Assembly: GCA_013213785.1 (NCBI GenBank)
Contig: JABSPZ010000009.1
Span: forward strand, 1-64,000
Length of the DNA: 64,000 nucleotides
Source: Henriciella sp.
GTDB taxonomy: Bacteria > Pseudomonadota > Alphaproteobacteria > Caulobacterales > Hyphomonadaceae
Direction: 5' to 3'
The notes beneath the pieces were generated by a model. That model ran no database searches, had not been told where the DNA came from, and saw only the letters and a list, made by a program, of their open reading frames with translations. Of this stretch, positions 34,159 to 45,219 are shown one piece after another; position 1 is the stretch's first letter; each line of letters opens with the position of its first letter. The position numbers and the translations under genes are program-made.

Positions 34159-35923
34159 TCGGCGGTCGACGAGATTTGCTCACTTAGGATGAGGCTTTCC
34201 CCAGCCGTCTTGGTGCGGGATTGCCTGATCCATTCCAGGATGCACAACACAACTGCGACACCGCCGAGCCAGAAGGTGAGCACGAACACGTAATAGAAGC
34301 CTTCAGACTCCATGAGCTCACCGAGCCAGGCGCGTCCGAGCGTTCCCAGCAACATGGTCAGCGAAACGAGCAGGGCGTATTGCATGGTCGCAAAGCGTGG
34401 GTTCACGACGCTGGTTAGGTACGCTGTCATCGCCACGAGGGCTAAGCCGCCCGCAATGTTCTCAGCAAAGATCGTGAGCATCAGCCGCGCCATACGCTGC
34501 CCCTGATCCGGAGGGATCGAGACTTGTTCTGGCTGTAATGCAGCGGCCCACTCTGCGAAGGCGATCAGCGGGATATCAAGCCTTGTGAGCGCCAAGAAGG
34601 CATCCACATTTGCGCCGCCAACCGCCAGGTCGGCATACAGCAAATTCGTCACCGCAGCGACGATAGCGCCGATGAACAGGATGGGCATACGGCCCAAAAT
34701 CGTGATCAGCGCCGCGCCTAAAAAGGCGCCAAAAATCGTCGCGATAACCCCGGAGAATTTCGACGCGATCGCGACATCGTCTAACGAGTGCCCCAAAGCG
34801 CCATAGTTTTCACCGAGATAGAATGCATAGGCCAATGAGCCCCAAACAGCATCGGTGAAACGATACATGAGCGCTAAGCCGAGGACGAGAATAATGCCCC
34901 ATCGCAAACGGACGAGGAGGTCCATCAAGGGGTCGAAAATCGCCCGGAATAGGACACCCCTAAAGGCCGTCGTTTTGTTCGGCTCAGCGGCGCCAATTCG
35001 GACCGAAGATGGTGTGCCCTTCTTCAAGAAGACAAGCCAAGCCGATGTCAGCGTGGGAACAAGCACGGTCAGAGAAACAATCAACCACCCTTGATTGCGG
35101 ACAAATAAGCGCGCGCTGGAGCCTTCTGGGTCGCTAACAAAGGAAATGAGGAAGTTTCCAATCAGCCCAAAGGCCAGTAGCCAACTTATCGCAACGATGG
35201 TGACCCCGAGGTTTACAGCGCTCTGCGGCAAGCTCGGCTGGAAACTAATATGGTCATAGCTGCCATCTTCTGCCGTTTCGGTGGCTTTCGGTTCTGGGGC
35301 AAGCAGGCTGCCAATCACGCACAGCGCCATGAAAACCGCGATGATTAGATAGACATTTACCCAACCAATCCGGGCCGCGAGAATAAGCGCAAGGAAGCCG
35401 CTGACGAACCCGCCTGACTTGTATCCGAACTGATAGAGCGCCGACATCAAGTCTTTGTCTTCTTCGGACTCTGCGACCTCAATCCGCCAGGCGTCCAAAA
35501 TCAGATCATGTGTGGGTGAAAGCAGGGTGATCACGAAGGCAATCACGGTCACCAGCCCAATGTTCTGAGCGGGATTGGAGAAGGCCAGTACCATCAAGGC
35601 GATCGATATCGCGGCCTGAAGGAATAAAAGCCAAGACCGGCGACCCCCGATTTTTAGGAAGGGAAGCTGTTTCGCGCGCTGAAAGCCTGGCGCCCAGAGG
35701 TATTTAAACGCATACCCCATGGTGCCGAGGCCGATGGCACCGATAACAGCCGGGCCGATCCCTTCTTCCGTCAGCCACGCCGTTAAGACGCCGAGCACCG
35801 CGCCATAAGGCAGGCTTGCTGCGAAGGATAGAATGACCATGGCGGCCATTTTTCGATCATTTAGGGATTTGAACGCACGAAGGAGCCGAGATTCAGACGG
35901 CTTTATTGCTGTCCCTGCCTCGC

Positions 35924-35927
<4 letters not shown>
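34155..35927 (-). CDS. ampG: AmpG-type muropeptide permease (MFS)
   Basis: An inner-membrane transporter predicted to import GlcNAc-anhydroMurNAc muropeptides for cell-wall recycling. About 14 hydrophobic segments are visible, and the N-terminal pattern (SFAASLPYGAVLGVLTAWLTEEGI, YAFKYLWAP, SPTHDLILDAWRIE) is that of AmpG. It is about 590 aa, longer than the enteric protein. I chose the GTG at 35927, which overlaps the upstream kinase stop as GTGA; an ATG at 35960 would overlap by 37 bp. Either way the two genes look translationally coupled. Confidence 0.88.
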
Positions 35928-37402
<1,475 letters not shown>

Positions 37403-37449
37403 CACGCCTCTATGGCACAAGCCGCTGAGGATTTGCTTAATGTAGAGGG

Positions 37450-39003
37450 TTAATATGCAAGTGCGCTTCTGTTGGACGTGCGTGTATCTACAGCGGGGCG
37501 ACGCCGATAGGAGAGGGCTTCCGCGATATGGATGCGTTTGACGCCCGTGGCGCCGTCCAGATCCGCGATGGTTCGGGCAACTTTCAAGACCCGGTGATAG
37601 GCCCTTGCCGACAATGACAGTTTGACCGCCGCATCCGCGAGCAGGGCTTGGCCGTCGGCGTCCGGGGTCGCAAATTTCTCCAGCATATCTCCGTCCGCAT
37701 CGACATTCAGGGCGCGATTGTCTCTCTGGATTTCTTCAGTGTGATAGCGATCGTTTTGCGCGTCTCGAGCCATTGCGACTCGCGCCGCGACCTCGAGGCT
37801 CCCCTCAGCGCTTGGAGGCAGGGTTAAATCTACTGCCGTAACCGGCGGCGTATCAAAGAAGATGTCGATGCGATCTAAGAAGGGACCGGAAAGGCGGGCC
37901 TGATATTGCTCGGCGCAGCGCGGGGCTTTTCGGCAAGCTGCTTCAGCCTGACCGCCGCCGCACCGACATGGATTCATGGCCGCAATCAACTGAAATCTGG
38001 CCGGGTATCGAACATGCCGGTTGGCGCGAGAAATCGTAACGGTGCCATCCTCCAAGGGCTGACGAAGACTGTCCAAAACTTGCGCTGAAAACTCCGGCAA
38101 TTCGTCTAGGAACAGAACACCATGATGCGCCAGTGAGACTTCCCCTGGACGGGCGCGGACGCCGCCACCAATTAAAGCTGCCATGGACGCGGAGTGATGC
38201 GGCGCCGGGAACGGACGCTGGCGAGACAATTGCCCGCGCTCCAGAAGGCCCCAGACAGATTGTATCTGAGAGACATCTAAAAGTTCGCGGGCCGATAAGG
38301 GTGGTAATAGTCCCGGCAAGCGCTTCGCCAGCATAGACTTTCCCGAACCTGGCGGTCCGCAAAAAAGCAGATTGTGCCCGCCGGCTGCGGCGATTTCCAG
38401 CACCCGCTTCGCCCCGTCTTGACCGCGAACATCTTTTAAATCTGGACCTGCTGCAGAGGCCGGGATCTCACCTGGTGGCGGGCAGCTGAGCGGAGTACGC
38501 CCTGTGAAATGGTTGATCAGGCTAATCAAGTTGGGCGCGGCGAGATTGCCTTCTCCGGCCCACGCGGCCTCTGACCCGCAGACTTCAGGGCAGATGAGAC
38601 GTAGGCCGAGATCCAGTGCTTTGATCGCTGCGGGCAGGGTCCCCAAGGTTGGACCGAGTTGCCCATCGAGAGACAGTTCTCCCAGCGCCGCGTGTCCGTC
38701 TAACATATCCGCTGGGAACAAACCCATCACCGCCATCACACCAAGCGAAATAGCGAGATCATAATGGCTTCCCTCCTTGGGGAGGTCTGCCGGCGCGAGA
38801 TTCACCGTCAGTCTTTTCGGGGGAAGCGCGAGACCTATGGCACTGAAGGCTGCGCGCACCCGTTCACGGCTTTCCGCCACCGCTTTGTCCGGTAATCCGA
38901 CAATCGTGAAGGCAGGTTGATTGCCGCCTGCCATATGAACTTGAACATCGACAGGCTTCGCGTCGATGCCATCAAAAGAAAAAGTCGTTATACGAGCAAT
39001 CAT
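37450..39003 (-). CDS. comM: ComM/YifB-family AAA+ ATPase
   Basis: A magnesium-chelatase-like AAA+ protein; ComM is known as a branch-migration helicase in natural transformation. The 517-aa protein has the conserved opening MIARITTFSFDGIDAKPVDVQ, an N-terminal Lon-like fold, Walker A GPPGSGKS, the HHSAS loop, LDELPEF, and the Cys cluster NPCRCGGG. The ATG is fixed by homology but has no visible ribosome-binding site: a perfect 14-bp inverted repeat ends four bases before it, so translation or transcription may be controlled there. Confidence 0.92.
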   Translation of the reverse strand: MIARITTFSFDGIDAKPVDVQVHMAGGNQPAFTIVGLPDKAVAESRERVRAAFSAIGLALPPKRLTVNLAPADLPKEGSHYDLAISLGVMAVMGLFPADMLDGHAALGELSLDGQLGPTLGTLPAAIKALDLGLRLICPEVCGSEAAWAGEGNLAAPNLISLINHFTGRTPLSCPPPGEIPASAAGPDLKDVRGQDGAKRVLEIAAAGGHNLLFCGPPGSGKSMLAKRLPGLLPPLSARELLDVSQIQSVWGLLERGQLSRQRPFPAPHHSASMAALIGGGVRARPGEVSLAHHGVLFLDELPEFSAQVLDSLRQPLEDGTVTISRANRHVRYPARFQLIAAMNPCRCGGGQAEAACRKAPRCAEQYQARLSGPFLDRIDIFFDTPPVTAVDLTLPPSAEGSLEVAARVAMARDAQNDRYHTEEIQRDNRALNVDADGDMLEKFATPDADGQALLADAAVKLSLSARAYHRVLKVARTIADLDGATGVKRIHIAEALSYRRRPAVDTRTSNRSALAY

Positions 39004-39007
39004 TCGC

Positions 39008-39045
39008 TCTAGACTTTCTGAATACTGCGTATCAGAAAGTCTAGA
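39008..39045 (-). promoter_or_regulatory. Perfect 14-bp inverted repeat abutting the comM start codon
   Basis: TCTAGACTTTCTGA and its exact complement TCAGAAAGTCTAGA flank a 10-nt loop. The structure ends 4 nt before the comM ATG and begins 28 nt after the upstream gene's stop. There is no T-run on either strand, so it is not an ordinary terminator. As RNA it would sequester the comM initiation region; as DNA it could be an operator. Confidence 0.75.
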
Positions 39046-39072
39046 ACAAATAAAGAACGATTCTTACTGGCC

Positions 39073-39453
39073 CTAATCTAGGCGAATAACGGGCTCGTCA
39101 TCGGTCTGTTCAGTCTCCAGCACGTCGGACAGTGTGCTCTCGTCTGCCTGAACAATATCGGCTTGGATTTCAGGGAGTTCTGAGAGGCCGTTCGATGCCG
39201 AAACATCGGCTGCGAGATTAAAGCCATCTGTGCTCGCTGGAGCATCACCGGGCAGGGCCAGGTTAAATCCGCTCGTGCTCGCGGTTGTGTCAGTGTCCGT
39301 CGGTAAACCGAGGTTAAAACTGCCACCAACATCTGCTGCTTCTGTCGTAACTTCAGCAGTTTGAGTGTCTTCGGTTGTTGTGTCTGCGTCTTGAGAACAG
39401 GCTGTGCCTGCAACACCAAGCGCGATCAAAGAGGCAATGGAAAGAGCTTTCAT
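39073..39453 (-). CDS. Small secreted, acidic protein with FNL repeats
   Basis: I do not recognise this 126-aa protein. The ATG at 39453 has GGAG 8 bp upstream and opens a signal peptide (MKALSIASLIALGVAGTAC); the Cys suggests a lipoprotein, though the lipobox (GTAC) is imperfect. The mature part is very acidic and Thr/Asp-rich, and contains three near-repeats beginning FNLGLP, FNLALP and FNLAAD, about 15-20 residues apart. It lies 28 bp downstream of gshB on the same strand. Possibly an envelope-associated or intrinsically disordered protein. Confidence 0.7.
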   Translation of the reverse strand: MKALSIASLIALGVAGTACSQDADTTTEDTQTAEVTTEAADVGGSFNLGLPTDTDTTASTSGFNLALPGDAPASTDGFNLAADVSASNGLSELPEIQADIVQADESTLSDVLETEQTDDEPVIRLD

Positions 39454-39481
39454 GTTCATGGCTCCTATAGTGGCCGGGAGG

Positions 39482-40432
39482 CTATTTGTTGGCAAGCTTA
39501 TCCTGCACAACTTGCCAGAACATCGCCGCTGGATCGCGCCCTGTAAAGTCACGAACCTGTTGAACGCCAGTCGGGGAGGTATTGTTGACTTCTGTGAGGC
39601 GGCCGCCAATCACATCAATACCCACCAAAACTTGCCCACGGGCCTTTAGGTCCGGGCCAATTGCGGCGCAAATAGCGAGGTCTGCTTCGCTCAATTCGCT
39701 CGGCTCTGCAGTTCCACCGACAGCCAGATTTGAGCGCGCATGCCCTTTCAGAGGCACCCGGTTGAAGCCCCCAACGGCCTCGCCATCAATGAGAATGATT
39801 CGTTTGTCTCCATCAGCGACCGCTGGAAGGAAGGCTTGAACGATCAGAGGCTCGCGCGTGCGCCCGAGGAAGAGTTCGATCAAAGCGCCAAAGTTGCTGT
39901 CGTCAGGTTTTACCCGAAACACATCTCCGCCGCCAAACCCATATAGAGGTTTCACGATCACATCTTTGTGGTCATCCCGGAACGCAGCGATTTCTGCTTT
40001 GTCCCGCGTGATCAATGTCGGCGGCATGAATTCGGGGACCAACAATGGATAGAGTTTCTCAGGTCCAGACCGAACGTGCGCAGGATCATTCATGACCAGC
40101 GTGTCTGGGGCGAGCAGCTCTAGAATATGGCACGCGGTAATGTAGGCCATGTCGAATGGCGGATCTTGCCGCATCAATACGACATCCACATCCTCTCGAA
40201 GATCGAGCGTGATGCGATCTTTAAACAGAGCTGGCTTACCTGGCACACGCTGAACCGTCATCGGCCGCGCATAGGCGGTCACGCGCCCTTCGCGATAGGA
40301 CAGATTCTCAGGTTGATACTCAAACAGCTCAGCGCCGATCTTTTGCGCCGCTTCGGCGAGCGCGAACGTGGTGTTTGATTCAACCGCAGCAGTTTCGAGC
40401 GGGTCAGTCTGGATCGCAACGCGCAGGCTCAT
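39482..40432 (-). CDS. gshB: Glutathione synthetase
   Basis: GshB joins gamma-glutamylcysteine and glycine to make glutathione. The 316-aa length matches the prokaryotic enzyme. Landmarks are LMRQDPPFDMAYI, NDPAHVRSGPEKLY, the ATP-grasp VKPLYGFGGGDVF, and the C-terminal EVNNTSPTGVQQ. Its place after the rsmI-yraN-BON genes is common in alphaproteobacteria. Confidence 0.97.
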   Translation of the reverse strand: MSLRVAIQTDPLETAAVESNTTFALAEAAQKIGAELFEYQPENLSYREGRVTAYARPMTVQRVPGKPALFKDRITLDLREDVDVVLMRQDPPFDMAYITACHILELLAPDTLVMNDPAHVRSGPEKLYPLLVPEFMPPTLITRDKAEIAAFRDDHKDVIVKPLYGFGGGDVFRVKPDDSNFGALIELFLGRTREPLIVQAFLPAVADGDKRIILIDGEAVGGFNRVPLKGHARSNLAVGGTAEPSELSEADLAICAAIGPDLKARGQVLVGIDVIGGRLTEVNNTSPTGVQQVRDFTGRDPAAMFWQVVQDKLANK

Positions 40433-40511
40433 GATGGCTCCTCAATCTCGGCGTGGCCTATATGAGGATAAAGTCTGCGATTGCAAAGAAATAGAATGTG
40501 AAAGCTTCGGT

Positions 40512-41162
40512 TTAGCTTCCCGGACCGCCGAGGAGTTCGCCATTGTCGAAGTCCGCCGGTGCGCCCGGTGTATAGGGCACGATTTCACCGCGCTCATTGC
40601 GCAGTCGGACATAGGAAACGACCTGATTAACCCCGCCTACGACACTTGCTTCTTCGGCAGCTTTTTCAAGCTCTTTCGCGGATCGAGCGATGCCAAGCAA
40701 ATAGACCGTTCCGCCATAGGTTTCGACATTGAAGTTGCTCGCTTGCACGGTTGATGAGCCGAGCAAACGGGCACGAACGCGCGTCGAAATCAGCTCATCC
40801 GAGGCGTTCGCAAAGAACCCGCCTGGCGATTCAATTTTGACTTCATTCGCGACATCATCAGCGCGTTTGACCGACCAAGCGATGCTTTCGGCTTTTAAAC
40901 GAAGTTCTGGCGTTTGAACGCGCCCAGATAGCAGGACCAGGCCTGCCGCAACCTCAACATCAACTTCGCCCATACCGCCATGTGCAATCAGGCGTGATTT
41001 GATTTCGTTGGAGATCGCAGCGTCATCAAGCGCTTCTCCGAAGGACCGCTCTTGGGTCGCAGTCACTGCTGTTGCGCCAGCGGCGCCAATGATCGCGGTC
41101 GCGCAACCGCTAAGGCCAGGAAGCAGAGCGAGAAGGCCGAGGCTGGCAAGCATACGGGACAT
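40512..41162 (-). CDS. BON-domain lipoprotein (DolP/OsmY-like)
   Basis: A 216-aa envelope protein with a lipoprotein signal (LLPGLSGC) and two BON domains, at about residues 45-110 and 125-190, which bind phospholipid membranes. In enterobacteria the yraL-yraM-yraN-diaA-yraP neighbourhood includes DolP (YraP), which supports outer-membrane integrity, and here the same set (rsmI, LpoA-like, yraN, BON protein) is conserved. Orthology to DolP is inferred from architecture and neighbourhood. Confidence 0.85.
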   Translation of the reverse strand: MSRMLASLGLLALLPGLSGCATAIIGAAGATAVTATQERSFGEALDDAAISNEIKSRLIAHGGMGEVDVEVAAGLVLLSGRVQTPELRLKAESIAWSVKRADDVANEVKIESPGGFFANASDELISTRVRARLLGSSTVQASNFNVETYGGTVYLLGIARSAKELEKAAEEASVVGGVNQVVSYVRLRNERGEIVPYTPGAPADFDNGELLGGPGS

Positions 41163-41242
41163 GTTCAGAACTCCTTCAACAGCGCCGCGTTCGAATCATT
41201 GCGGTGGCTTAGGGGAGGGATTGGGCGATAATGCGGCACCGA

Positions 41243-41605
41243 TCAAGGGCGCCAGAAGTCACGATAGTGTTTCGGAAATGAACGTGGCGTGATTGCAACG
41301 AGGTCATAGCGCCAATCCATGTTCGCAGCTTTGGGATGCTGAGCCGCCCAAACCTCTGCCGCCATTGAGATTCTGGCCCAATTCTTGGCTGTGACCGCTA
41401 TAAGCGCTTGAGATAAAACCGGGCGTTGTTTTACTTCCACGAAGACCAGCGTTTGTCCGCGCCGCATGATTAAATCTACTTCACCTACGCGGCATTTGAA
41501 TCTGCTCTCCAGAAGCTTGTAGCCCCTGAGCTGCAACCAGAGTGCTGCGTAGCGCTCTGCGCGGCGGCCTCTCCGTTCTGCTCCCCGGCGATCCCGGCTA
41601 ACCAT
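41243..41605 (-). CDS. yraN: YraN family protein (UPF0102, nuclease-like)
   Basis: A 120-aa protein of the UPF0102 family, which has a restriction-endonuclease-like fold. The family signatures are present: GRRAERYAALWLQLRGY, RVGEVDLIMR and VFVEVKQR, the latter two carrying the putative catalytic Asp and Glu-x-Lys. The biochemical role is not established. It overlaps the end of rsmI by 8 bp, so the two are coupled. Confidence 0.92.
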   Translation of the reverse strand: MVSRDRRGAERRGRRAERYAALWLQLRGYKLLESRFKCRVGEVDLIMRRGQTLVFVEVKQRPVLSQALIAVTAKNWARISMAAEVWAAQHPKAANMDWRYDLVAITPRSFPKHYRDFWRP

Positions 41606-42479
41606 CCTTGAGGGCGAGCGCCCTTTGATAGACCTGCCGTTTCGGCAAATCGAAGAGATCTGCGATCTCAGCAGCGGCCTGTTTGACGGATTGAGTTTCC
41701 AGGGCGTGCCTTAAAGCGGTGTCGACCGTTTCTTCATCGGCTTGCGCTTTTATCGGCGGTCCGACCAGGACAACAATCTCGCCTTTTGGATAACCAGCTT
41801 CTGAATAATGATCCGCAAGCGATTGAAGCGAGCCGCGCCGGGTTTCCTCAAACAGTTTGGTGAGCTCGCGGCAGACGGCGGCTTCGCGTTGCTCACCCAA
41901 AACCGTTGCCGCATCGCGAAGACAATCTGTGAGGCGCGGACCAGATTCGTAAAAGACCAGAGTCCCTGGGACAGTCGCCAAATCTTTCAGCGCTTTTTGG
42001 CGAGCGCCAGACTTTGGCGGCAAGAACCCGCAAAACATGAAGCGATCACTGGCGAGGCCGCTTGCCACCAAACCTGCGAGCAGGGCAGAGGCCCCGGGCA
42101 AAGGAATGACACGGTGACCAGCATCCATGGCATCCCGGGCAAGTTTCCAGCCCGGATCAGACACCATCGGGGTTCCAGCATCGCTGATTTGCGCAATCAC
42201 AGCGCCTTCGGACAGCTTTTGTAAGATTTCCGGGCGCCGCTTCGCCCCATTATGGTCATGATAGGGCGTAACTTTCGACCGTATATCATGGGCATCCATG
42301 AGCCGCCGGGCGACACGGGTATCTTCTGCGAGAATTTCATCTGCAGCCCGCAATGTGTCGATCGCGCGCAAAGTAATGTCACGCAGATTTCCGATTGGTG
42401 TGGCGACGATGTAAAGACCGGGATCGAGCGCTTGCGTCGCTTCGGTCCGAGAATTAGGCTCGCCGGAAACGCGACTCAC
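41598..42479 (-). CDS. rsmI: 16S rRNA (cytidine1402-2'-O)-methyltransferase
   Basis: RsmI 2'-O-methylates C1402 in the ribosomal P site. The 293-aa protein has the tetrapyrrole-methylase fold with LYIVATPIGNLRDITLRA, AEDTRVARRLM, QISDAGTPMVSDPG and the E-L-T-K-L-FEE segment. It is divergent from the LpoA-like gene, with only 37 bp between the start codons, so the promoters must overlap. Confidence 0.96.
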   Translation of the reverse strand: MSRVSGEPNSRTEATQALDPGLYIVATPIGNLRDITLRAIDTLRAADEILAEDTRVARRLMDAHDIRSKVTPYHDHNGAKRRPEILQKLSEGAVIAQISDAGTPMVSDPGWKLARDAMDAGHRVIPLPGASALLAGLVASGLASDRFMFCGFLPPKSGARQKALKDLATVPGTLVFYESGPRLTDCLRDAATVLGEQREAAVCRELTKLFEETRRGSLQSLADHYSEAGYPKGEIVVLVGPPIKAQADEETVDTALRHALETQSVKQAAAEIADLFDLPKRQVYQRALALKDG

Positions 42480-42516
42480 TTCGCGGTCCTCCTGCGTTTG
42501 GAAAAAGGGATTCTAG

Positions 42517-43881
42517 ATGACATTGCCGACAACATCGCGCGTCCGTTCGCCCCTGCCAATCCTCTTTTTTGCGGGGTTCTTGGCGCTGGCGGGGTGTGCG
42601 ACCCAATCGCCGGGTCCTGTAGGGCCAATTTCGACGGGCAATCCGCGTGTTGATCCTATTCCTGGCGGCGAGGGTGAAGGCACCGATACCGCTGGCGTTG
42701 AAGAAGAGGACATGAATGACCTCATCGAAGACGGGCCAACCGGACCTTACACGCCGCCGCATATGGAAGGGCGGGAGATTATTCGCGCGGGTGTCCTCTT
42801 GCCATTCTCGCATCCGAATGCACGCGTACGTCAGCAGGCCGAAGGCATGCTTGCAGGGATAGAGCTGGCTTTGTTTGATTTCGACAACTCAAACATCGTC
42901 CTGCTACCAACCGATACAGGCGGTTCCCTGAGCCAAGCGACAACTGCGGCAGAGGACCTGCGTGATAAAGGCGTGGATGTTGTGCTCGGCCCGCTTTTTG
43001 GAGCAAATGTGCAGCCCGTGAAGGCTGCGCTGACTCCAGAGGTTGATACCGGCTTTTTCGGAATTGGAGCAGAGCCTGAGCAAGAGGCTAAGCCCGTCAT
43101 TGCGTTTTCCAATGATCGCTCTGTCGCAAGCTTCGGCGCGTGGCTCGCATCCATCGCACCTGAAGAAGAAGTCGCAGCGATCATCGAATATGCCGCGCTT
43201 CGCGGGTATAATCAGTTCGCTTTCTTCGGCCCACAAAGCAGTCTTGGCACACGGATTGAGGCCGCAATGCAAAGCGCTGTGATCGAGAATGGCGGCTTTA
43301 TGCTGACCTCTGGCTTCTATCCCGCATCGTCGACCAATCCAAACGTTGAGGCGGAATACTTTGCCACGACGGTTGCTGCTGCAGTTGAGCGCGGCGCGCG
43401 AGTCGCGGTTCTTGTTCCAGAGCGCGGGAACCGCTTGCGCCGGATCGCACCGCTGCTGGCCTATCACGGCGTCGACACAAGACAGGTCAAAATGCTTGGT
43501 ACAAGCTCCTGGGACGACCCAGAGATTTGGCGTGAGCCAAGCCTCCGCGGCGCGTGGTTCCCAACCGCACCGTCTGAGGATATCGCCGACTTTGAGCAAC
43601 GCTTCGCACGCATGTATGGGGCGCAACCATCCTCACTCGCTGCCGTTTCTTACGACGCCGCAGCGCTTGTCGTGGCGCTCTCCGAAGATGGTGAGCTAAC
43701 CCCTGGCGAATTGATCAACAAAGATGGCTTTCTCGGCGTGAACGGCCTGTTTCGGTTCCGCGATGATGGTACCGCAGAACGCTCCCTCGCCATCATGGAA
43801 ATCGATCCCACGGTTGAAGATGGCAATGGCGTGAAAGAGATCCTGCCGGTCTCGCCGAGCTTCGATCAAACGATCGGTTAA
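42517..43881 (+). CDS. LpoA/YraM-like penicillin-binding-protein activator, lipoprotein
   Basis: A 454-aa lipoprotein (signal ending LALAGC) with a type 1 periplasmic-binding-protein fold: GVLLPFSHPNARVRQQAEGMLAGIELA near residue 90, VVLGPLFGANVQP, and later GTSSWDDPEIW. This matches the domain of LpoA, the outer-membrane activator of PBP1A; the N-terminal TPR part of enteric LpoA is absent, as is usual in alphaproteobacteria. The neighbouring rsmI and yraN support the assignment. Confidence 0.85.
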   Translation: MTLPTTSRVRSPLPILFFAGFLALAGCATQSPGPVGPISTGNPRVDPIPGGEGEGTDTAGVEEEDMNDLIEDGPTGPYTPPHMEGREIIRAGVLLPFSHPNARVRQQAEGMLAGIELALFDFDNSNIVLLPTDTGGSLSQATTAAEDLRDKGVDVVLGPLFGANVQPVKAALTPEVDTGFFGIGAEPEQEAKPVIAFSNDRSVASFGAWLASIAPEEEVAAIIEYAALRGYNQFAFFGPQSSLGTRIEAAMQSAVIENGGFMLTSGFYPASSTNPNVEAEYFATTVAAAVERGARVAVLVPERGNRLRRIAPLLAYHGVDTRQVKMLGTSSWDDPEIWREPSLRGAWFPTAPSEDIADFEQRFARMYGAQPSSLAAVSYDAAALVVALSEDGELTPGELINKDGFLGVNGLFRFRDDGTAERSLAIMEIDPTVEDGNGVKEILPVSPSFDQTIG

Positions 43882-44291
43882 GCGTCAGCTGTTTGCGGTG
43901 TTTTCGTCGCCGGCAGGCCTAAAAGGCGGCGGGCGGCAATCCGGTGCGACTCATTGATATGAGCACCAACAATACCGAGCGCTGTCGCCAAAACAGTCGC
44001 ATCATCAGTGAAGCCTAAGCCGGTCACCACATCAGGGATCGCATCGACGGGCAGCACGAAATAGCCGAGCGCTGCAAACAGAACCATTTTGACCTTCATG
44101 GGCGTCTCAGGATCGATGGCGCAGTAATAGGATGAGGCCAAATCGTCCGCGAACGGAATGCGCCCAGCCACGCGCAAAAGCTTCGGAATAAGCTTGCGCT
44201 TCGTCCGCTTTTGCTGCCGTTCCGTTGGGATAGGCAGCTGTGTGGGGACGGTTTCACCGTTTTCTATGATGATTTCCGTGGGGTCAGACAT
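43878..44291 (-). CDS. YkvA/DUF1232 domain protein
   Basis: A 137-aa protein with a DUF1232 core (KVKMVLFAALGYFVLPVDAIPDVVTGLGFTDD at about residues 65-95) that includes one or two membrane segments and the P-D-x-I-P-D motif. The family function is unknown. It overlaps the convergent LpoA-like stop by 4 bp and is divergent from the SDR gene. Confidence 0.85.
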   Translation of the reverse strand: MSDPTEIIIENGETVPTQLPIPTERQQKRTKRKLIPKLLRVAGRIPFADDLASSYYCAIDPETPMKVKMVLFAALGYFVLPVDAIPDVVTGLGFTDDATVLATALGIVGAHINESHRIAARRLLGLPATKTPQTADA

Positions 44292-44349
44292 TGGCCGCTA
44301 GCATACTTCCTTCTACATCGCCTCCAAGACACATATTGGAGGATATCTG

Positions 44350-45129
44350 ATGGAACTCAACTCAAACATTTCTGCCGTCATCACCGGGGGTGCCTCAGGC
44401 CTTGGCGCCGCTACAGCGCGGCTCTTGGCAAGCCACGGTGTAAAATGCGCACTTTTCGATCTAAACGAGGAAAAAGGCGAGGCTGTGGCGAGCGAAATTG
44501 GCGGCGTGTTCTGCAACGTCAATGTCACCTCAGAAGAAAGCGTTGATGCCGGATTCGCAAAAGCGCGCGCGGCGATTGGCCAAGAACGTATTCTGATCAA
44601 CTGTGCCGGAACTGGCAACGCGATCAAAACCGCCAGCCGTAACAAAGAAACTGGCGAGATCTCTCACTTCCCGCTCGATAAGTTTGACCTGATCATTCAG
44701 ATTAACCTGGTCGGGACATTCCGCTGCATCGCGAAGTCTGCTGCTGGCATGATGACCCTCGACCCAATCGACGGTGAGCGCGGCGCAATGGTCAACACGG
44801 CATCCGTGGCTGCAGAAGATGGTCAGATTGGCCAAGCATCTTACTCTGCTTCTAAAGGCGGTGTTGTAGGCATGACTCTACCAATCGCGCGTGACCTCTC
44901 TCGTGAGCTGATCCGCGTAAACACCATTTTGCCAGGTATTTTCGACACGCCGCTCCTTGCCGGTGCGCCAGAGAAAGTTCGCCAGGCCCTCGGCGCTCAG
45001 GTTCCAAACCCAGCCCGTCTCGGCAATCCGAACGAGTATGCCTCGCTCGCGGTTGAGATGTGTAAGAATGGCTACTTCAACGGCGAAGACGTGCGTCTCG
45101 ACGGCGCGATCCGGATGGCGCCTCGCTAA
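44350..45129 (+). CDS. SDR oxidoreductase, 3-hydroxyacyl-CoA dehydrogenase type 2-like
   Basis: A 259-aa short-chain dehydrogenase with the NAD-binding GGASGLGAATA, the NCAG motif, and the catalytic Ser-Tyr-Lys (NTASVAAEDGQIGQASYSASKGG). The inserted segment around residue 95 and the GIFDTPLLAG region resemble the HSD17B10/type 2 3-hydroxyacyl-CoA dehydrogenases of fatty-acid and branched-chain catabolism. It ends at a strong terminator and stands alone. Confidence 0.88.
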   Translation: MELNSNISAVITGGASGLGAATARLLASHGVKCALFDLNEEKGEAVASEIGGVFCNVNVTSEESVDAGFAKARAAIGQERILINCAGTGNAIKTASRNKETGEISHFPLDKFDLIIQINLVGTFRCIAKSAAGMMTLDPIDGERGAMVNTASVAAEDGQIGQASYSASKGGVVGMTLPIARDLSRELIRVNTILPGIFDTPLLAGAPEKVRQALGAQVPNPARLGNPNEYASLAVEMCKNGYFNGEDVRLDGAIRMAPR

Positions 45130-45153
45130 CCGAAATAGACAGCTAAAAAGGCC

Positions 45154-45180
45154 AAAGCCCGCCAGATTGGCGGGCTTTTT
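45154..45180 (+). terminator. Intrinsic terminator after SDR gene
   Basis: The stem GCCCGCCA / TGGCGGGC with a 3-nt loop is followed by TTTTT and preceded by AAA. It lies about 25 bp after the stop codon. Confidence 0.88.
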
Positions 45181-45219
45181 CCACTCTACAAATACTCTAC
45201 TAACTCTACGCAGCCAGGA

